64,000 bases of DNA from CAWCDJ01 sp963836015 (GCA_963836015.1 CAWIIF010000001.1:186001-250000); one strand, 5' to 3'. Positions 50,517 to 60,496 are shown, numbered from the stretch's first letter. The notes: a model not told the origin generated them from the letters alone. Program-made: numbers and translations.

Positions 50517-51789
50517 GAAATTCCAATCCGGACCGCGCCAGTTCGACCTGGACCGCTGCGTGCACTGCGGCCTCTGCCTGAACGCCTGCCCGACCTATCG
50601 CGAGCTTGGCCTGGAGATGGATTCGCCGCGCGGCCGCGTCTACCAGATGGTGCAGGTGTCCGAGGGAGCGCCGATCACGGACTCTTACATCGAGCACATC
50701 GGCCTTTGCCTCGCCTGCCGGGGATGCGAGTCGGCGTGCCCGTCCGGCGTGCCCTACGGGCGCATGATCGAGGACGCCCGCGCGCAACTCGAGGCCCGCA
50801 AAGTCCGCGGACCGTTCGCCCGGCACATGCACCGCTTCGTGTTCGGCCGGGTGCTCGAGTCGCGCGGGTGGTTGACCGTGGCGGGCTCGATCCTCTACCT
50901 GTATGAAGCCAGCGGAATGAAACGCCTGGTGCGCGCCCTCGGCTTCCTCAAGCTGCTGGGCCGGCTGGGCGAGCTGGAGCAACTGGCGCCATCCGCCGAG
51001 CCGCCCTTCTTCTTCAGCCAGATCGGAAGGACGTTCCCGGCCGAAGGCGCCCGCCAACACCGCGTGGCGTTCCTCTCGGGATGCATCGCGAACGTGGCGT
51101 TCGCCCGGCTCAACGAGGCCACCGTCCGGGTGCTGCAGAGGAACGGCTGCGAGGTGGTGGTGCCCGAAGGACAAGGCTGCTGCGGCGCGCTGCACCTGCA
51201 TTCCGGGCTCAAAACCGACGCCCAGGCCCTGGCCCGCCGCAATATCGATGCCCTTGCCGACGGCGGCTTCGATGCCGTCATCACCAATGCGGCCGGCTGC
51301 GGATCGACCCTCAAGGAGTACGGCGAGCTCCTCGAAGACGACCCCGCGTACGCCGCCAAGGCCCGCGAGTTCGCCGGCCGCATGCGCGACATAACGGAAT
51401 TCCTGGCGACCCTCGAGTTGAACCCGCGCATGGGCCCGGTGGACGCCGTCGTCACCTACCAGGATTCCTGCCACCTGGCGCACGGACAGCGCATCCGCGG
51501 CGCCCCCCGGAAGCTGCTGGCGGCCATCCCCGGGCTGAGCTTCGTGGAAATGCCCGGCGCGGACATCTGCTGCGGCAGCGCCGGCATCTACAACCTTGTC
51601 GAAACCGAGATGTCCGCCGCGATCCTGGCCAGCAAGATGGCGTCGGTGAACTCCACGCACGCCGCCATCGTCGCTACCGCCAACCCCGGCTGCATGCTGC
51701 AACTCGAAGCCGGGGTCCGCCAGCACGGATCGAAGCAGCGCGTCATGCACGTGGTGGAGTTGCTCGACCTGGCGTACAAGAACGCCTGA
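50491..51789 (+). CDS. glcF: glycolate oxidase iron-sulfur subunit GlcF
   Basis: A 432-residue protein from a GTG at 50491. Two [4Fe-4S] motifs lie in the N-terminal third, CVHCGLCLNACP (about 23-34) and CLACRGCESACP (about 73-84). Two CCG-type domains follow (GQGCCGALHLHSG and ADICCGSAGIYNLVE) that bind further clusters or heme. This is the standard GlcF/heterodisulfide-reductase D-like architecture. It passes electrons from the flavin subunit to the quinone pool. Confidence 0.9.
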   Translation: MGDFTAVSEKFQSGPRQFDLDRCVHCGLCLNACPTYRELGLEMDSPRGRVYQMVQVSEGAPITDSYIEHIGLCLACRGCESACPSGVPYGRMIEDARAQLEARKVRGPFARHMHRFVFGRVLESRGWLTVAGSILYLYEASGMKRLVRALGFLKLLGRLGELEQLAPSAEPPFFFSQIGRTFPAEGARQHRVAFLSGCIANVAFARLNEATVRVLQRNGCEVVVPEGQGCCGALHLHSGLKTDAQALARRNIDALADGGFDAVITNAAGCGSTLKEYGELLEDDPAYAAKAREFAGRMRDITEFLATLELNPRMGPVDAVVTYQDSCHLAHGQRIRGAPRKLLAAIPGLSFVEMPGADICCGSAGIYNLVETEMSAAILASKMASVNSTHAAIVATANPGCMLQLEAGVRQHGSKQRVMHVVELLDLAYKNA

Positions 51790-51795
51790 GGCCCC

Positions 51796-53691
51796 TCAGT
51801 TGGACTGCGATTGCGGCTGCCGCAGCTCCTGGTCCTTATACTGCAACTGGTAAAGCTTCCAGTAAATGCCCCGCTGCGCCAGCAGTTCCCGGTGGGTGCC
51901 GGATTCCCTCAGACGCCCTTTGTGCATCACCAGGATGCGGTCGGCCCGCTGGATCGTCGAGAGGCGGTGCGCGATGATGATCGACGTCCGGCCTTCCACC
52001 ATGCGGCCGAGGGCGTCGCGAACACGGAACTCCGTCTCCGTATCGACGCTCGAAGTGGCCTCGTCCAGAATCAGGTAGCGCGGATTGTGCGCCAGGGCGC
52101 GCGCGAAGCTGATCAGTTGCTTCTGCCCCGTGGAAAGCCCGCTGCCGCGCTCGCGGATCGGGTGCGCGAACCCTTCCGGCAGGCTCCGTATGAAGTCCAG
52201 CAGGTTCACCTGCTCGGCGGCCGCCTCCACCTCTTCTGCCAGAATGGTCTCGGTCCCCAGCCGGATGTTCTCTCCGAGCGTCCCCGTGAACAGGTACGGA
52301 TCCTGCAGAACCACGCCGAACTGCCGGCGCAGCTCGAGCGGATCGTAGAGCCGTATGTCCACGCCGCCGATCCGTATGCTTCCCTTCTGCACATCGTAGA
52401 AGCGCAGCAGCAGGCTGATGAGCGTGGTCTTGCCGGCTCCCGTATGGCCCACCACCGCCACGGTTTCGCCCGGCTCGATGCGGAAGCTCACGTCGCGCAG
52501 CACCCAGTCGTCGTCCTTATAAGCGAACCAGACGTGGTCGAACTCGATCGCCGCGATCCCCTCGGGCGAGGGTTCCGGCGATTCCGGCGCGAGCACCCCG
52601 GGAGGCGTGTCGAGCAGCTTGAAGATCCGCTCGGAAGACGCCATCGCCGATTGCAGGATGTTGTACTTCTCGCTGAGATCCTGAATCGGCCGGAAAAAGC
52701 GCAGGCCGTATTGCAGAAACGCCACGATCACTCCCAGCGTGAGGGTGCCCGACTGCACCCGCAAGCCTCCCAGCGTCAGCAGCGACGCCAGCGCCAGCAT
52801 CGAAATGAACTCCACCACCGGGTAGAACCAGCCGTAAGCCCAGATCGCGTCCTTGTATGCGTTCATGTGCTCCCGGTTGACCACCTCGAACTCCGCGGCG
52901 GCGCGGCGCTCCCGGTTGAACAACTGCAGCACCACGATCCCCGTGATGTGTTCCTGCAGAAAGGAGTTGATTTTGGCGATGGCCACCCGGATCCGCCGGT
53001 AAGCCTGCGTCACCGTGCGGCGGAACAGCACCGTCACCAGGATCACGAACGGCATGGCCGCCAGCATGATCAGGGTGAGCGCGGGGCTCATCCGGAACAT
53101 GATCGCCAGGATCAGCGAGAGCACCAGTACGTCCCCCAGAATCGTGACCAGGCCGGAGGCGAACAGGTCGTTCAACACGTCCACATCGGTGGTCACGCGC
53201 GTGACCAGGCGCCCCACCGGATTGCGGTCGTAGAACGCGAGATCGAGCCGCTGCAGGTGCTCCATGATCTGCCGGCGCAGGTCGAACATCGCGAGCTGGC
53301 CGGTGTATTGCATCAGGTAGGTCTGGGCGAATTCGGTGAAAAACGTCCCCAGCAGTACGCCCAGGTAGATCAGGCCGATACGCGTCAATCCCGCCCACGG
53401 GTCGGCGGGAAGAAACCTGTCGAAAAGCGTGTGTACCGGCGTCTGGCTGTGCTGCAGGTAGCGGTCCACCGCCGCCCGCGTGAGCAGCGGCCCCAATACC
53501 TGGAATCCGGACTGTAACAGGAGGAAGAACAGCGAGCCGGCCACCAGCCCCCGGTATGGGCGCATGTAGCCCAGGAGCCGCCGCATCAACCGGTTGTCGT
53601 ATGCCTTGCCGAGGACCTCTTCTTCCACTTTTCTCAGTCTAGCCCGAACCGGCAGGCCCACGCCGCTCCAAAAACGGTTCTTTGGTTTCAA
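51796..53691 (-). CDS. ABC exporter, fused membrane and ATPase domains
   Basis: A 631-residue half-transporter (TTG start at 53691; GTG codons further in are possible). Six membrane helices are followed by an ATPase domain: Walker A VGHTGAGKTTLI, signature LSTGQKQLISFARAL, Walker B RYLILDEATSS and the H-loop IIAHRLSTIQ. It resembles MsbA/LmrA/MdlB exporters that work as dimers. There is no adjacent partner, so it is probably a homodimer. The substrate (lipid or drug) is unknown. It is divergent from the hybrid kinase. Confidence 0.9.
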   Translation of the reverse strand: MKPKNRFWSGVGLPVRARLRKVEEEVLGKAYDNRLMRRLLGYMRPYRGLVAGSLFFLLLQSGFQVLGPLLTRAAVDRYLQHSQTPVHTLFDRFLPADPWAGLTRIGLIYLGVLLGTFFTEFAQTYLMQYTGQLAMFDLRRQIMEHLQRLDLAFYDRNPVGRLVTRVTTDVDVLNDLFASGLVTILGDVLVLSLILAIMFRMSPALTLIMLAAMPFVILVTVLFRRTVTQAYRRIRVAIAKINSFLQEHITGIVVLQLFNRERRAAAEFEVVNREHMNAYKDAIWAYGWFYPVVEFISMLALASLLTLGGLRVQSGTLTLGVIVAFLQYGLRFFRPIQDLSEKYNILQSAMASSERIFKLLDTPPGVLAPESPEPSPEGIAAIEFDHVWFAYKDDDWVLRDVSFRIEPGETVAVVGHTGAGKTTLISLLLRFYDVQKGSIRIGGVDIRLYDPLELRRQFGVVLQDPYLFTGTLGENIRLGTETILAEEVEAAAEQVNLLDFIRSLPEGFAHPIRERGSGLSTGQKQLISFARALAHNPRYLILDEATSSVDTETEFRVRDALGRMVEGRTSIIIAHRLSTIQRADRILVMHKGRLRESGTHRELLAQRGIYWKLYQLQYKDQELRQPQSQSN

Positions 53692-53777
53692 TGACTTGCG
53701 TTCGCTGTTGAAAACGGCACAAATTATTTACGGTAGTACCTACAGACAGCCGCGCATTCCTAGTACCGTAGTGATGT

Positions 53778-55331
53778 ATGGGCAGGCCGTTGCGCGTCCT
53801 GTATATCGGGGAGAGTGGTGCGGACGAGATTGTCGCCGAACTCGAACGCGGCGGGTTCGAGCCGAGCGTAGAAACCCTTGGGACCGCTGAGCGCCTGGAT
53901 CACGCACTGGCCGCTGCCTGGGACATCGCGATCGCCGACTTCATTCCGGAAGAGTGCGGTGCGCTCGCCGCCCTGCGGGTGATCCGGGAACGTAATCTCG
54001 ACCTCCCCCTGATCGTGGTGTCCGGTAAGGTCAAGGATGCCGACGTGCTCGCCGTGCTCAAGGAGGGCGCGGCGGACCACCTCACCCGCGGAAATGTCAT
54101 GCGCCTGAACGCCGCCGTGGAGCGCGAGCTCCGCGCGGTTGAGCTGCGGCGCGAGCGCACGCGTCTCGAAGAGCAGTTCCGCCAGGCGCAGAAAATGGAG
54201 GCCGTCGGCCGCCTCGCCGGCGGCGTCGCTCACGATTTCAATAACCTCCTGACCGTGATCACCGGGTACAGCGACATGCTGCTGGCAGGCCGCGAACTGA
54301 AGGAGGCGCAGCGCACGGCGCTCGAGGAAATCCGCCGCTCCGCGGAGCGCGGCGGGGCATTGACGCATCAACTTCTGGCATTCAGCCGCCGCCAGCCCCT
54401 CGAGCCGCGGACCGTTCGCATCAACGAGTTGATGCTGCAGCTCGAAAAGATGCTGCGCCGGCTCATCGGAGAGGATATCGAGCTCATCACCCTCATGGCC
54501 GCCACCCACGACTCGGTGGATGCCGATCCGGGCCGGCTCGAGCAGGTCATCATGAACCTGGTGGTGAATGCCCGCGATGCGATGCCGAGAGGCGGCAAAC
54601 TGACCATCGAAACGACCACCGTCCACTTGAGCCGCGCGTTTTCCGCCAAAGAGCTCGGAGTGGAGCCCGGTCAGTACGTGTGCCTCTCGCTGACCGATAC
54701 CGGCGTGGGAATGGATGAGGCCACACAGAGCCATCTTTTCGAGCCCTTCTTTACCACCAAGAACCCCGGACGTGGAACCGGGCTCGGGCTCGCCACCGCC
54801 TATGGGATCATCCGCCAAAGCGGGGGCGCCATCGCGTTCGCGAGCGAGGTCGGCAAGGGAACCACAGCCCGCATCTATCTCCCGCTGGCCAAGGCCAAAC
54901 CGTCGGAGAATGCCGGGACCGAAGTGGAGCTCAGCAGCTACATGGGCGCCGAAACCATCCTGCTGGTAGAAGACGAGGCGCGCGTCCGCAAGCTGATCGT
55001 CGACGTACTGACTTCGCGAGGCTACCGCGTCCTCGAGGCCACGCGCGGCGATGAAGCCCTCCGCCTGACCAAATCCCATAAGGACCACATCGACCTGGCG
55101 GTGGTGGATGTCGTGATGCCCGAAATCAGCGGCCCCGAGCTGGTCCGCCAGATTGCCCGTCAGCGAACCGACCTGCGCGTGCTTTACATCTCCGGCTACA
55201 CGGATGAGGCCATCGTGCACCATGGAATTTCGGAGTCGGGCACCGCGTTCCTGCAGAAGCCCTTCCTCCCGGACACGCTGGCCCGTAAAGTCCGCGAAGT
55301 GCTGGACGCCCGCAGCAACTCGGCCAAGTGA
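53778..55331 (+). CDS. hybrid histidine kinase with N- and C-terminal receiver domains
   Basis: A 517-residue soluble protein. The N-terminal receiver-like domain (about 1-120) keeps an Asp in IADFIPEE but lacks the acidic pair and the conserved Lys, so it is probably a pseudo-receiver. Next come HisKA (KMEAVGRLAGGVAHDFNNLL, phospho-His in AHDFNN) and an ATPase domain (NLVVNARDAMPRGGK, DTGVGM, GRGTGLGLATAYG). A C-terminal receiver has LVEDEARVRKL, the phospho-acceptor in AVVDVVMPE and LQKPFLPD. There is no DNA-binding output. There is no membrane segment, so the input is cytoplasmic. Confidence 0.88.
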   Translation: MGRPLRVLYIGESGADEIVAELERGGFEPSVETLGTAERLDHALAAAWDIAIADFIPEECGALAALRVIRERNLDLPLIVVSGKVKDADVLAVLKEGAADHLTRGNVMRLNAAVERELRAVELRRERTRLEEQFRQAQKMEAVGRLAGGVAHDFNNLLTVITGYSDMLLAGRELKEAQRTALEEIRRSAERGGALTHQLLAFSRRQPLEPRTVRINELMLQLEKMLRRLIGEDIELITLMAATHDSVDADPGRLEQVIMNLVVNARDAMPRGGKLTIETTTVHLSRAFSAKELGVEPGQYVCLSLTDTGVGMDEATQSHLFEPFFTTKNPGRGTGLGLATAYGIIRQSGGAIAFASEVGKGTTARIYLPLAKAKPSENAGTEVELSSYMGAETILLVEDEARVRKLIVDVLTSRGYRVLEATRGDEALRLTKSHKDHIDLAVVDVVMPEISGPELVRQIARQRTDLRVLYISGYTDEAIVHHGISESGTAFLQKPFLPDTLARKVREVLDARSNSAK

Positions 55332-55340
55332 CCGGCCGCC

Positions 55341-56390
55341 CTACGGGTGCGTAAATTCATTCGCGTGCGGAATCAGCTCGAAGTAGGTGCTGCTCGGCAA
55401 ATCCGTACGCCAATGCCCCGTCCACCGCGCGTATCCGCAAACCCCTAGAAACAGCACCGCCACACCCGCCGCTACCGCCCAGGCAGGCACTCGCCTTCTC
55501 CTGGGCGCTGCCATAAACAGCGCGCCGGCAGCCGGGCACGCAGCCACGCATTGCAGGCACCCCGTGCATTCGGCCGAGCGGACCGTCACCAGCCGGTCCA
55601 CCGGCAGCATCGACGGGCAGGCCTTCGCGCATTTCGCGCAATCGATGCACGCCGATTCCTCGCGCCGGATGCGCAGCGGGCTCGCCAGCGAAGCCAGACC
55701 CATCAGCGCCCCGTAGGGGCACAGGTAGCGGCACCAGAAATTCTGCACGAATACCGACGCCAGCACCAGCAGCGCCATCACGACACCGCCCGTGAGCCCC
55801 AGGTAGCGGAAGAAGTTCAGCATCTTCACGTCGTCCACTATGCCGTACGGGCCGCCCAGGAAGGCGCGAATCCCCTCCACCGGCATGGAGCACACCGCGT
55901 AGACGAACAGGCCGAGCAGAACGTACTTGAGGCTGCGGAGCACCAGGTCCGCGCGGCGCGTCAGCCGGAAGTTGCGTCCGAAGGTCTGCCGGCCCAGGCG
56001 CCACAGATACTCCGACACCGTGCCGATCGGGCAGAGCCAGCCGCAAAAGCTCTTGCGGAATATCCATGAGATTGCCAGGAACGCCAGCAGCAGGAACATG
56101 CCGGCGGGGTGCAGGTCCGGCATCCGGCCGGTCAGCAGCAGCACCTTGAGGTTCATCAGGGAGGCGATCGGCAGCCAGCCTTCGACCCCCGGAGGCCGAA
56201 TCGCCCACGCCGAGCTTCCCCCCGTCTCGTAGAACCGCACGAACCGGTAGAACTCGATCCCGATCCAGGCGTTCAGCGCCAGAAACAGCGCCTGCACCGT
56301 GTGCCGCAGCGCCTGCGAGCGGTCCGAGCCGGCGCGTCTCAGCAATTTCTTGCGCGGCGATGCGGCAGGCGATGCGGTCAGGGCGGCCAT
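55341..56390 (-). CDS. membrane polyferredoxin (4Fe-4S, NosR/CcoG-like)
   Basis: A 349-residue protein with five to six membrane helices. An N-terminal SWIFRKSFCGWLCPIGTVSE and a central NFWCRYLCPYGALMGLASL have the CxxxCP half-motifs of NapH/NosR/CcoG proteins. Two ferredoxin motifs follow, CIDCAKCAKACP and CTGCLQCVAACP. These proteins move electrons across or along the membrane in respiration or metal insertion. It is convergent with the hybrid kinase, and the reductase partner is not apparent. Confidence 0.85.
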   Translation of the reverse strand: MAALTASPAASPRKKLLRRAGSDRSQALRHTVQALFLALNAWIGIEFYRFVRFYETGGSSAWAIRPPGVEGWLPIASLMNLKVLLLTGRMPDLHPAGMFLLLAFLAISWIFRKSFCGWLCPIGTVSEYLWRLGRQTFGRNFRLTRRADLVLRSLKYVLLGLFVYAVCSMPVEGIRAFLGGPYGIVDDVKMLNFFRYLGLTGGVVMALLVLASVFVQNFWCRYLCPYGALMGLASLASPLRIRREESACIDCAKCAKACPSMLPVDRLVTVRSAECTGCLQCVAACPAAGALFMAAPRRRRVPAWAVAAGVAVLFLGVCGYARWTGHWRTDLPSSTYFELIPHANEFTHP

Positions 56391-56447
56391 CCTTGCTACC
56401 TCTGAATCCAGGCTAACCGCCGGCTTTCCGTGAGGCTGTGACTGAGG

Positions 56448-57131
56448 TCACTGAACCGGAGCGCGGCCCGCTTTTCTCCAGACCTCCAGCAGCGTTTCGC
56501 GCTCTTCTGCGGTCAAGGGAGCGGGGCTGGGAGCGGGCTGGTCGTCCAGGCACTGGTTGTGAAGGTAGCAATCGAGTTTCTGCCGCATGGCGGTGCGCCC
56601 GCGGTGCAGCCGGGTCTTTACCACATCGTGGCTGAGGTCCAGAATCTGGGCCACTTCCTCGGTCGAAAGCTCCTCGATATCGCGCAGCAGCACCACCGAC
56701 CGGTAAGTGGCCGGCAGTTCCGCGATGGCCCGGTCCACCACCGCGCGGAGCTCCGAATGCAGGTACTGCGTTTCGGGCGCCGGCTCGTCGCCGTGGATTT
56801 CGACGCCCGGAGGCAGCTCGTCGATCGATACCTCGTGCGTTGGAGCGAAGACGCTGCGCCGCCGCTGCATCAGGCAGGCGTTCTTGGCCACCCGGAATAT
56901 CCAGCCGCGCACGCGCTCCGGGTCACGCAATTGATGGATATTCTCGAAGGCTTTGAGCAGCGTCTCCTGCGCCACTTCCTCGGCATCTTCGGGACGCCCG
57001 CACATCAGCCAGCTATAGTGGAAGACTTTCGAGCGGAAGTGTTCGACGAACCGTTCGAACGCTTCCGATTCTCCCGCGATCAACGCGCGGGCCAGTTCGG
57101 TCTCAGCCTGCCGGTCCAGATTTCGGTCCAA
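56448..57131 (-). CDS. ECF-type RNA polymerase sigma factor
   Basis: A 227-residue sigma-70-family factor starting at a TTG at 57131. Region 2 is EDAEEVAQETLLKAFENIHQ with WIFRVAKNACLMQRR, and region 4 is LPATYRSVVLLRDIEELSTE then VAQILDLSHDVVKTRLHRGR. A Pro-rich C-terminal tail of about 35 residues follows. No anti-sigma gene lies next to it. It is downstream of, and 17 bases from, a large TonB receptor on the same strand, so that receptor may be a target or partner. Confidence 0.9.
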   Translation of the reverse strand: MDRNLDRQAETELARALIAGESEAFERFVEHFRSKVFHYSWLMCGRPEDAEEVAQETLLKAFENIHQLRDPERVRGWIFRVAKNACLMQRRRSVFAPTHEVSIDELPPGVEIHGDEPAPETQYLHSELRAVVDRAIAELPATYRSVVLLRDIEELSTEEVAQILDLSHDVVKTRLHRGRTAMRQKLDCYLHNQCLDDQPAPSPAPLTAEERETLLEVWRKAGRAPVQ

Positions 57132-57148
57132 ACCTGATTGTATCCGGT

Positions 57149-60100
57149 CTAAAACCGGAACCGCACCGCCGTCTGGATTACCCGCGGATCGCCGGCGCTC
57201 GAGATGGTACCGAAATCGGAGTTCGGATACGTCGCCGAAGGGTTGCCGAAATTCACCGTGTTGAAGGCATTGAAGGCCTCGAACCGCAGGTCGACCGCCG
57301 CCCGCTCCTTCACCCGGAACTGTTTCACGATGCTGATATTGGCGCTGAACAATTTGGGACCCACTCCGATGTTGCGCCCCGCGTTGCCCGGCGTATTCAG
57401 CGCCTGCACCTGGAACGCCGCCACGTTCAGGAAATGCAGCCGGTCCGTTTTGGGGTCGATCCCCGTATTCGGATCGCCTACGCGGTTCGGCCGCAGCGCT
57501 CCGCCGTTACGGTTGAAGAAGCGGTAGCTCTGGTTGGTGGCCGGGTTCACGCTGCTGCTGTTGAGGCTGATATTGATCGGCAGCCCGCTGCGTGCCGTGA
57601 TGATATGCGCGATCTGCCACCCGCCGAGCACGCCGTCCACCAGCCGGTTCCAGCCGGCGCCGAACTTCCGCCCTTTCCCGAAAGGCAGGTCGTAGATGCT
57701 CGACAGGCTGAAGCGCTGCCGCGCCGTCTGGCTCTGCGGCCCGCGGTCGTGGTAGAAATCGTCCAGGTATTGCGGCGAGCTGTTGGCGCCCCACGCGCCG
57801 GCTTCATCGAGCGCGCTGGCAAACGTGTACGAGGCCAGCTCGTACCATCCGTGCATCAGCCGTTTCTCGTATTTCACCTGCAGCGCGTTGTACCAGGAAT
57901 CCGAGCGCTGCGAGCCCACCGTGATCTGCGACCACTGAGGATACGGCCGGTTGGCGGCAACGCTGCCGTCCGCCCCGAACGGAACCTGGTTCGCGGAATA
58001 TTCGGCGAACAGCCGGTTGCCCCGGTTGCCCACATACGCCACTTCGAAAGTCGAGTTGAGCGGCAGCAGCACCTGCGCCGCCAGGTTGAACTGCTGAACC
58101 AACGCGGAGTGGTAATCCGCCTCCCGCGCGCGCAGCGAGATGATGCTGCTGTTGTAGTTGTTGAAGAGGCCGCCCGGAATCGGGTCGGATATCAGCAGCG
58201 GCGACGGTCCGGAGCCCGCGCGCACCAGCGTCACGGGCACCAGTTGCGGCGGATTGAGCGGCAGGCTCACATCCGAGCCCGACATGTCCTCGCCCGAGTA
58301 GAAGACCCCGTACCCGCCGCGCAGCACCAGCTTGCTCGGAATCACCTGCCAGGCGATGCCCAGGCGCGGGCCGAAGTCCTTATAATCCGGGTTGACCGTG
58401 TAGTCGGTGGGGTTCTTGGCGGATACCAGCTGCCCGGTCTTCAGATCGAAGTTGATGTTCTTGTTCGGGTCGGCGCCGTAATACGGCGTCGTGTATTCGT
58501 ACCTCAGGCCGAGGTTCAGCGTGAGGTTCGGAAGCACCTTCCAGTCGTCCTGCAGGAATCCCGACCAGGCGTTCTGCAACTGTTCCACGATGGCCTGGCT
58601 GTTGGCGTCGAACTGGTAGGTCTGGCCCAGCAGCAGGTCGGCCATCGGTTCGCCGGTGAAGTTACCGTTGAAGGTGTAGGCCGGCACCGTGCGGTTCGAA
58701 TCCAGGAACGAGTCGTTCTTGCGCCGCGCCTCGATCCCCGCGCGCAGCGAGTGCTTCCCGCGCACCCACGATACCGTATCGACGAACTGGAAAACTTCCG
58801 GCTTCTGGAACTGCGGCCGGAAGTTACGCACCCCCAGGCTCTGGTAGCTGCTGATGTTGATGAACGGGATTCCTCCCGTCGTCAGGCTTTGAGATGGGAT
58901 GCCTTTGAAGCCGAAGGCCGTGGCGGAATCGCCGTTGGCCGTGGCCTGCGCGAACGTGGCATACGTGCGCGCATATCCGAAGCGGAAGAAGTTCACTACC
59001 GAGGGCGTGATGGTGCGGGTCCACGTGCCGCCGTAATTGCTGTTTGTGTTGAACTGGGCGCCCTGGTTGCAGCTTCCGCAGTCCGCCATGCCGGGAAAGA
59101 TGCTGTCCCGGTTGATGTCCTGCCGCAAATAGCTCCAGCGCATCGAGAATACGTCTTTCTCGCTCAGGTTGTAGTCGCCTTTCAAATCGCTCTTTTCGGT
59201 GTTCTCGTGCCCGGACCGCTGCACGCCGTAGTTCTGAATGTTCTGCCCGCTCGAGGCGATCGAACCCGGCAGGTTCGCCGCCGGGTATAGCTCGACCACC
59301 TTCTTGCCCAGGCTGTCGAACATCGACGCGGGGATGGTGCGGTCGGGGAACGGCTGCCCGGTACTGGCATCCGTAATGTTTCGGTAGAACACGCCGGAGT
59401 GCTCGGCCGCCGTGGGGACCGAAACCAGGAACTGGTCGGCAAAATCCTGAATGAAGCCTTCGTAATCGGCAAAATAGAAGAGCTTGTTCTTGCGGATCGG
59501 GCCTCCAAACGTGCCGCCGAACTGGTTCCAGTTGAGGTCGGGCTTGCTGGCTCCAATCAGGTTCGCGGACCATGGATATGCCGCCAGACCCTTGTTACGG
59601 TTGTAATACCACGCCGAGCCGTGCGGGCTGTTCGTGCCCGATTTGATTACCACGTTCACCACGGCCCCGGCGGAGCGGCCGAACTCAGCCGAGTAGCCGT
59701 TGGTCTGTACTTTGAATTCGGCGATCGCATCCGGTGACGGCTGCACCACCTGGGCCGAGAGCGACTGCGCGTTTGTCGTGCCCTGGTTGTTGTCCACGCC
59801 GTCCAAAATGAAATTGTTCTGGGTCTGGTAATTGCCGTTCACCACGAACCAGCCGCTGCCCCGGGTGGTGGCCGGGAGCGTGCTTTCCGTGGCGCCCGGC
59901 ACCAGCAGGGCCAGCTCCGTATAGCGCCGCGCCGCCAGCGGAAGCTCCGTCGCCACCCTGCCCTCGATCACTTGGCCGAGCGACCCCTGTTCGGATTGCA
60001 CCACGTCCGCCGCCGCCGATACCTCGACCGTGGCGTTCACCGAAGCCACCGACAGCGTCACACGCACCAGCTTTCGCTCGTCCACATTGAGCGCAACGTC

Positions 60101-60367
60101 GTTGACCTTCACCTGCTGGAACCCCGTCTTGGCGACTTCCACGGTATAGTTGCCGCTGGGAATGGGCGTAAACGTAGCGTATCCGTCCGTGTCGGTGACT
60201 CTCGAAACGGTCACTCCCGTGGCTACATTCGCCAGCGTCACTTTCCCCTCCGCCACCGCCAATCCCGAAGCGTCGGAGACCAGCACGCGCATGGCGCCCG
60301 AATCGGTTTGGGCGACCAGGGCCGCCGGCAAAGACAGTAAGAGCGCAAGTATCAGATGTCGAGTCAT
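57149..60367 (-). CDS. Oar-like TonB-dependent receptor
   Basis: A 1072-residue protein from the ATG at 60367, preceded by GGGGGGT. The signal peptide (MTRHLILALLLSLPAALVAQ) is followed by a carboxypeptidase-regulatory domain (VSDASGLAVAEGKVTLANVA) and a plug with LPLAARRYTELALLVPGAT and VNGNYQTQNNFILDGVDNNQ. A very long barrel ends in Phe (QTAVRFRF). This is the large receptor type that is highly expanded in Acidobacteriota, thought to import plant or microbial polysaccharide breakdown products. The ECF sigma gene follows it, and two sulfatases lie upstream. Confidence 0.9.
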   Translation of the reverse strand: MTRHLILALLLSLPAALVAQTDSGAMRVLVSDASGLAVAEGKVTLANVATGVTVSRVTDTDGYATFTPIPSGNYTVEVAKTGFQQVKVNDVALNVDERKLVRVTLSVASVNATVEVSAAADVVQSEQGSLGQVIEGRVATELPLAARRYTELALLVPGATESTLPATTRGSGWFVVNGNYQTQNNFILDGVDNNQGTTNAQSLSAQVVQPSPDAIAEFKVQTNGYSAEFGRSAGAVVNVVIKSGTNSPHGSAWYYNRNKGLAAYPWSANLIGASKPDLNWNQFGGTFGGPIRKNKLFYFADYEGFIQDFADQFLVSVPTAAEHSGVFYRNITDASTGQPFPDRTIPASMFDSLGKKVVELYPAANLPGSIASSGQNIQNYGVQRSGHENTEKSDLKGDYNLSEKDVFSMRWSYLRQDINRDSIFPGMADCGSCNQGAQFNTNSNYGGTWTRTITPSVVNFFRFGYARTYATFAQATANGDSATAFGFKGIPSQSLTTGGIPFINISSYQSLGVRNFRPQFQKPEVFQFVDTVSWVRGKHSLRAGIEARRKNDSFLDSNRTVPAYTFNGNFTGEPMADLLLGQTYQFDANSQAIVEQLQNAWSGFLQDDWKVLPNLTLNLGLRYEYTTPYYGADPNKNINFDLKTGQLVSAKNPTDYTVNPDYKDFGPRLGIAWQVIPSKLVLRGGYGVFYSGEDMSGSDVSLPLNPPQLVPVTLVRAGSGPSPLLISDPIPGGLFNNYNSSIISLRAREADYHSALVQQFNLAAQVLLPLNSTFEVAYVGNRGNRLFAEYSANQVPFGADGSVAANRPYPQWSQITVGSQRSDSWYNALQVKYEKRLMHGWYELASYTFASALDEAGAWGANSSPQYLDDFYHDRGPQSQTARQRFSLSSIYDLPFGKGRKFGAGWNRLVDGVLGGWQIAHIITARSGLPINISLNSSSVNPATNQSYRFFNRNGGALRPNRVGDPNTGIDPKTDRLHFLNVAAFQVQALNTPGNAGRNIGVGPKLFSANISIVKQFRVKERAAVDLRFEAFNAFNTVNFGNPSATYPNSDFGTISSAGDPRVIQTAVRFRF

Positions 60368-60453
60368 CGGTATCACCCCCCACGGTGCTCAACCAGTATA
60401 ATCGCGCCAGTTTGAACAGAAAATAACGAAACGATGACTGCAATTGTAATTTT

Positions 60454-60496
60454 GTAGGGTAGGCCTCCCGGCCTGCCCACCGCGCCGAAGGCGTGC
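60454..60496 (+). repeat. REP-like palindromic element, copy 2
   Basis: The 27-base core is identical to the one at 5970-5996 (hairpin GGTAGGCCTCCCGGCCTGCC), followed by a related second hairpin (CGCC-GAA-GGCG). It abuts the stop codon of the sulfatase at 60497, so it lies at the 3' end of that minus-strand gene. Compared with the first copy, its orientation relative to the gene is reversed. Confidence 0.6.

Noticed and set aside
57434..59290. Plus-strand open frame of about 618 codons
   Set aside because: Antisense to the Oar-like receptor; Arg/Val/Gln-rich without motifs.
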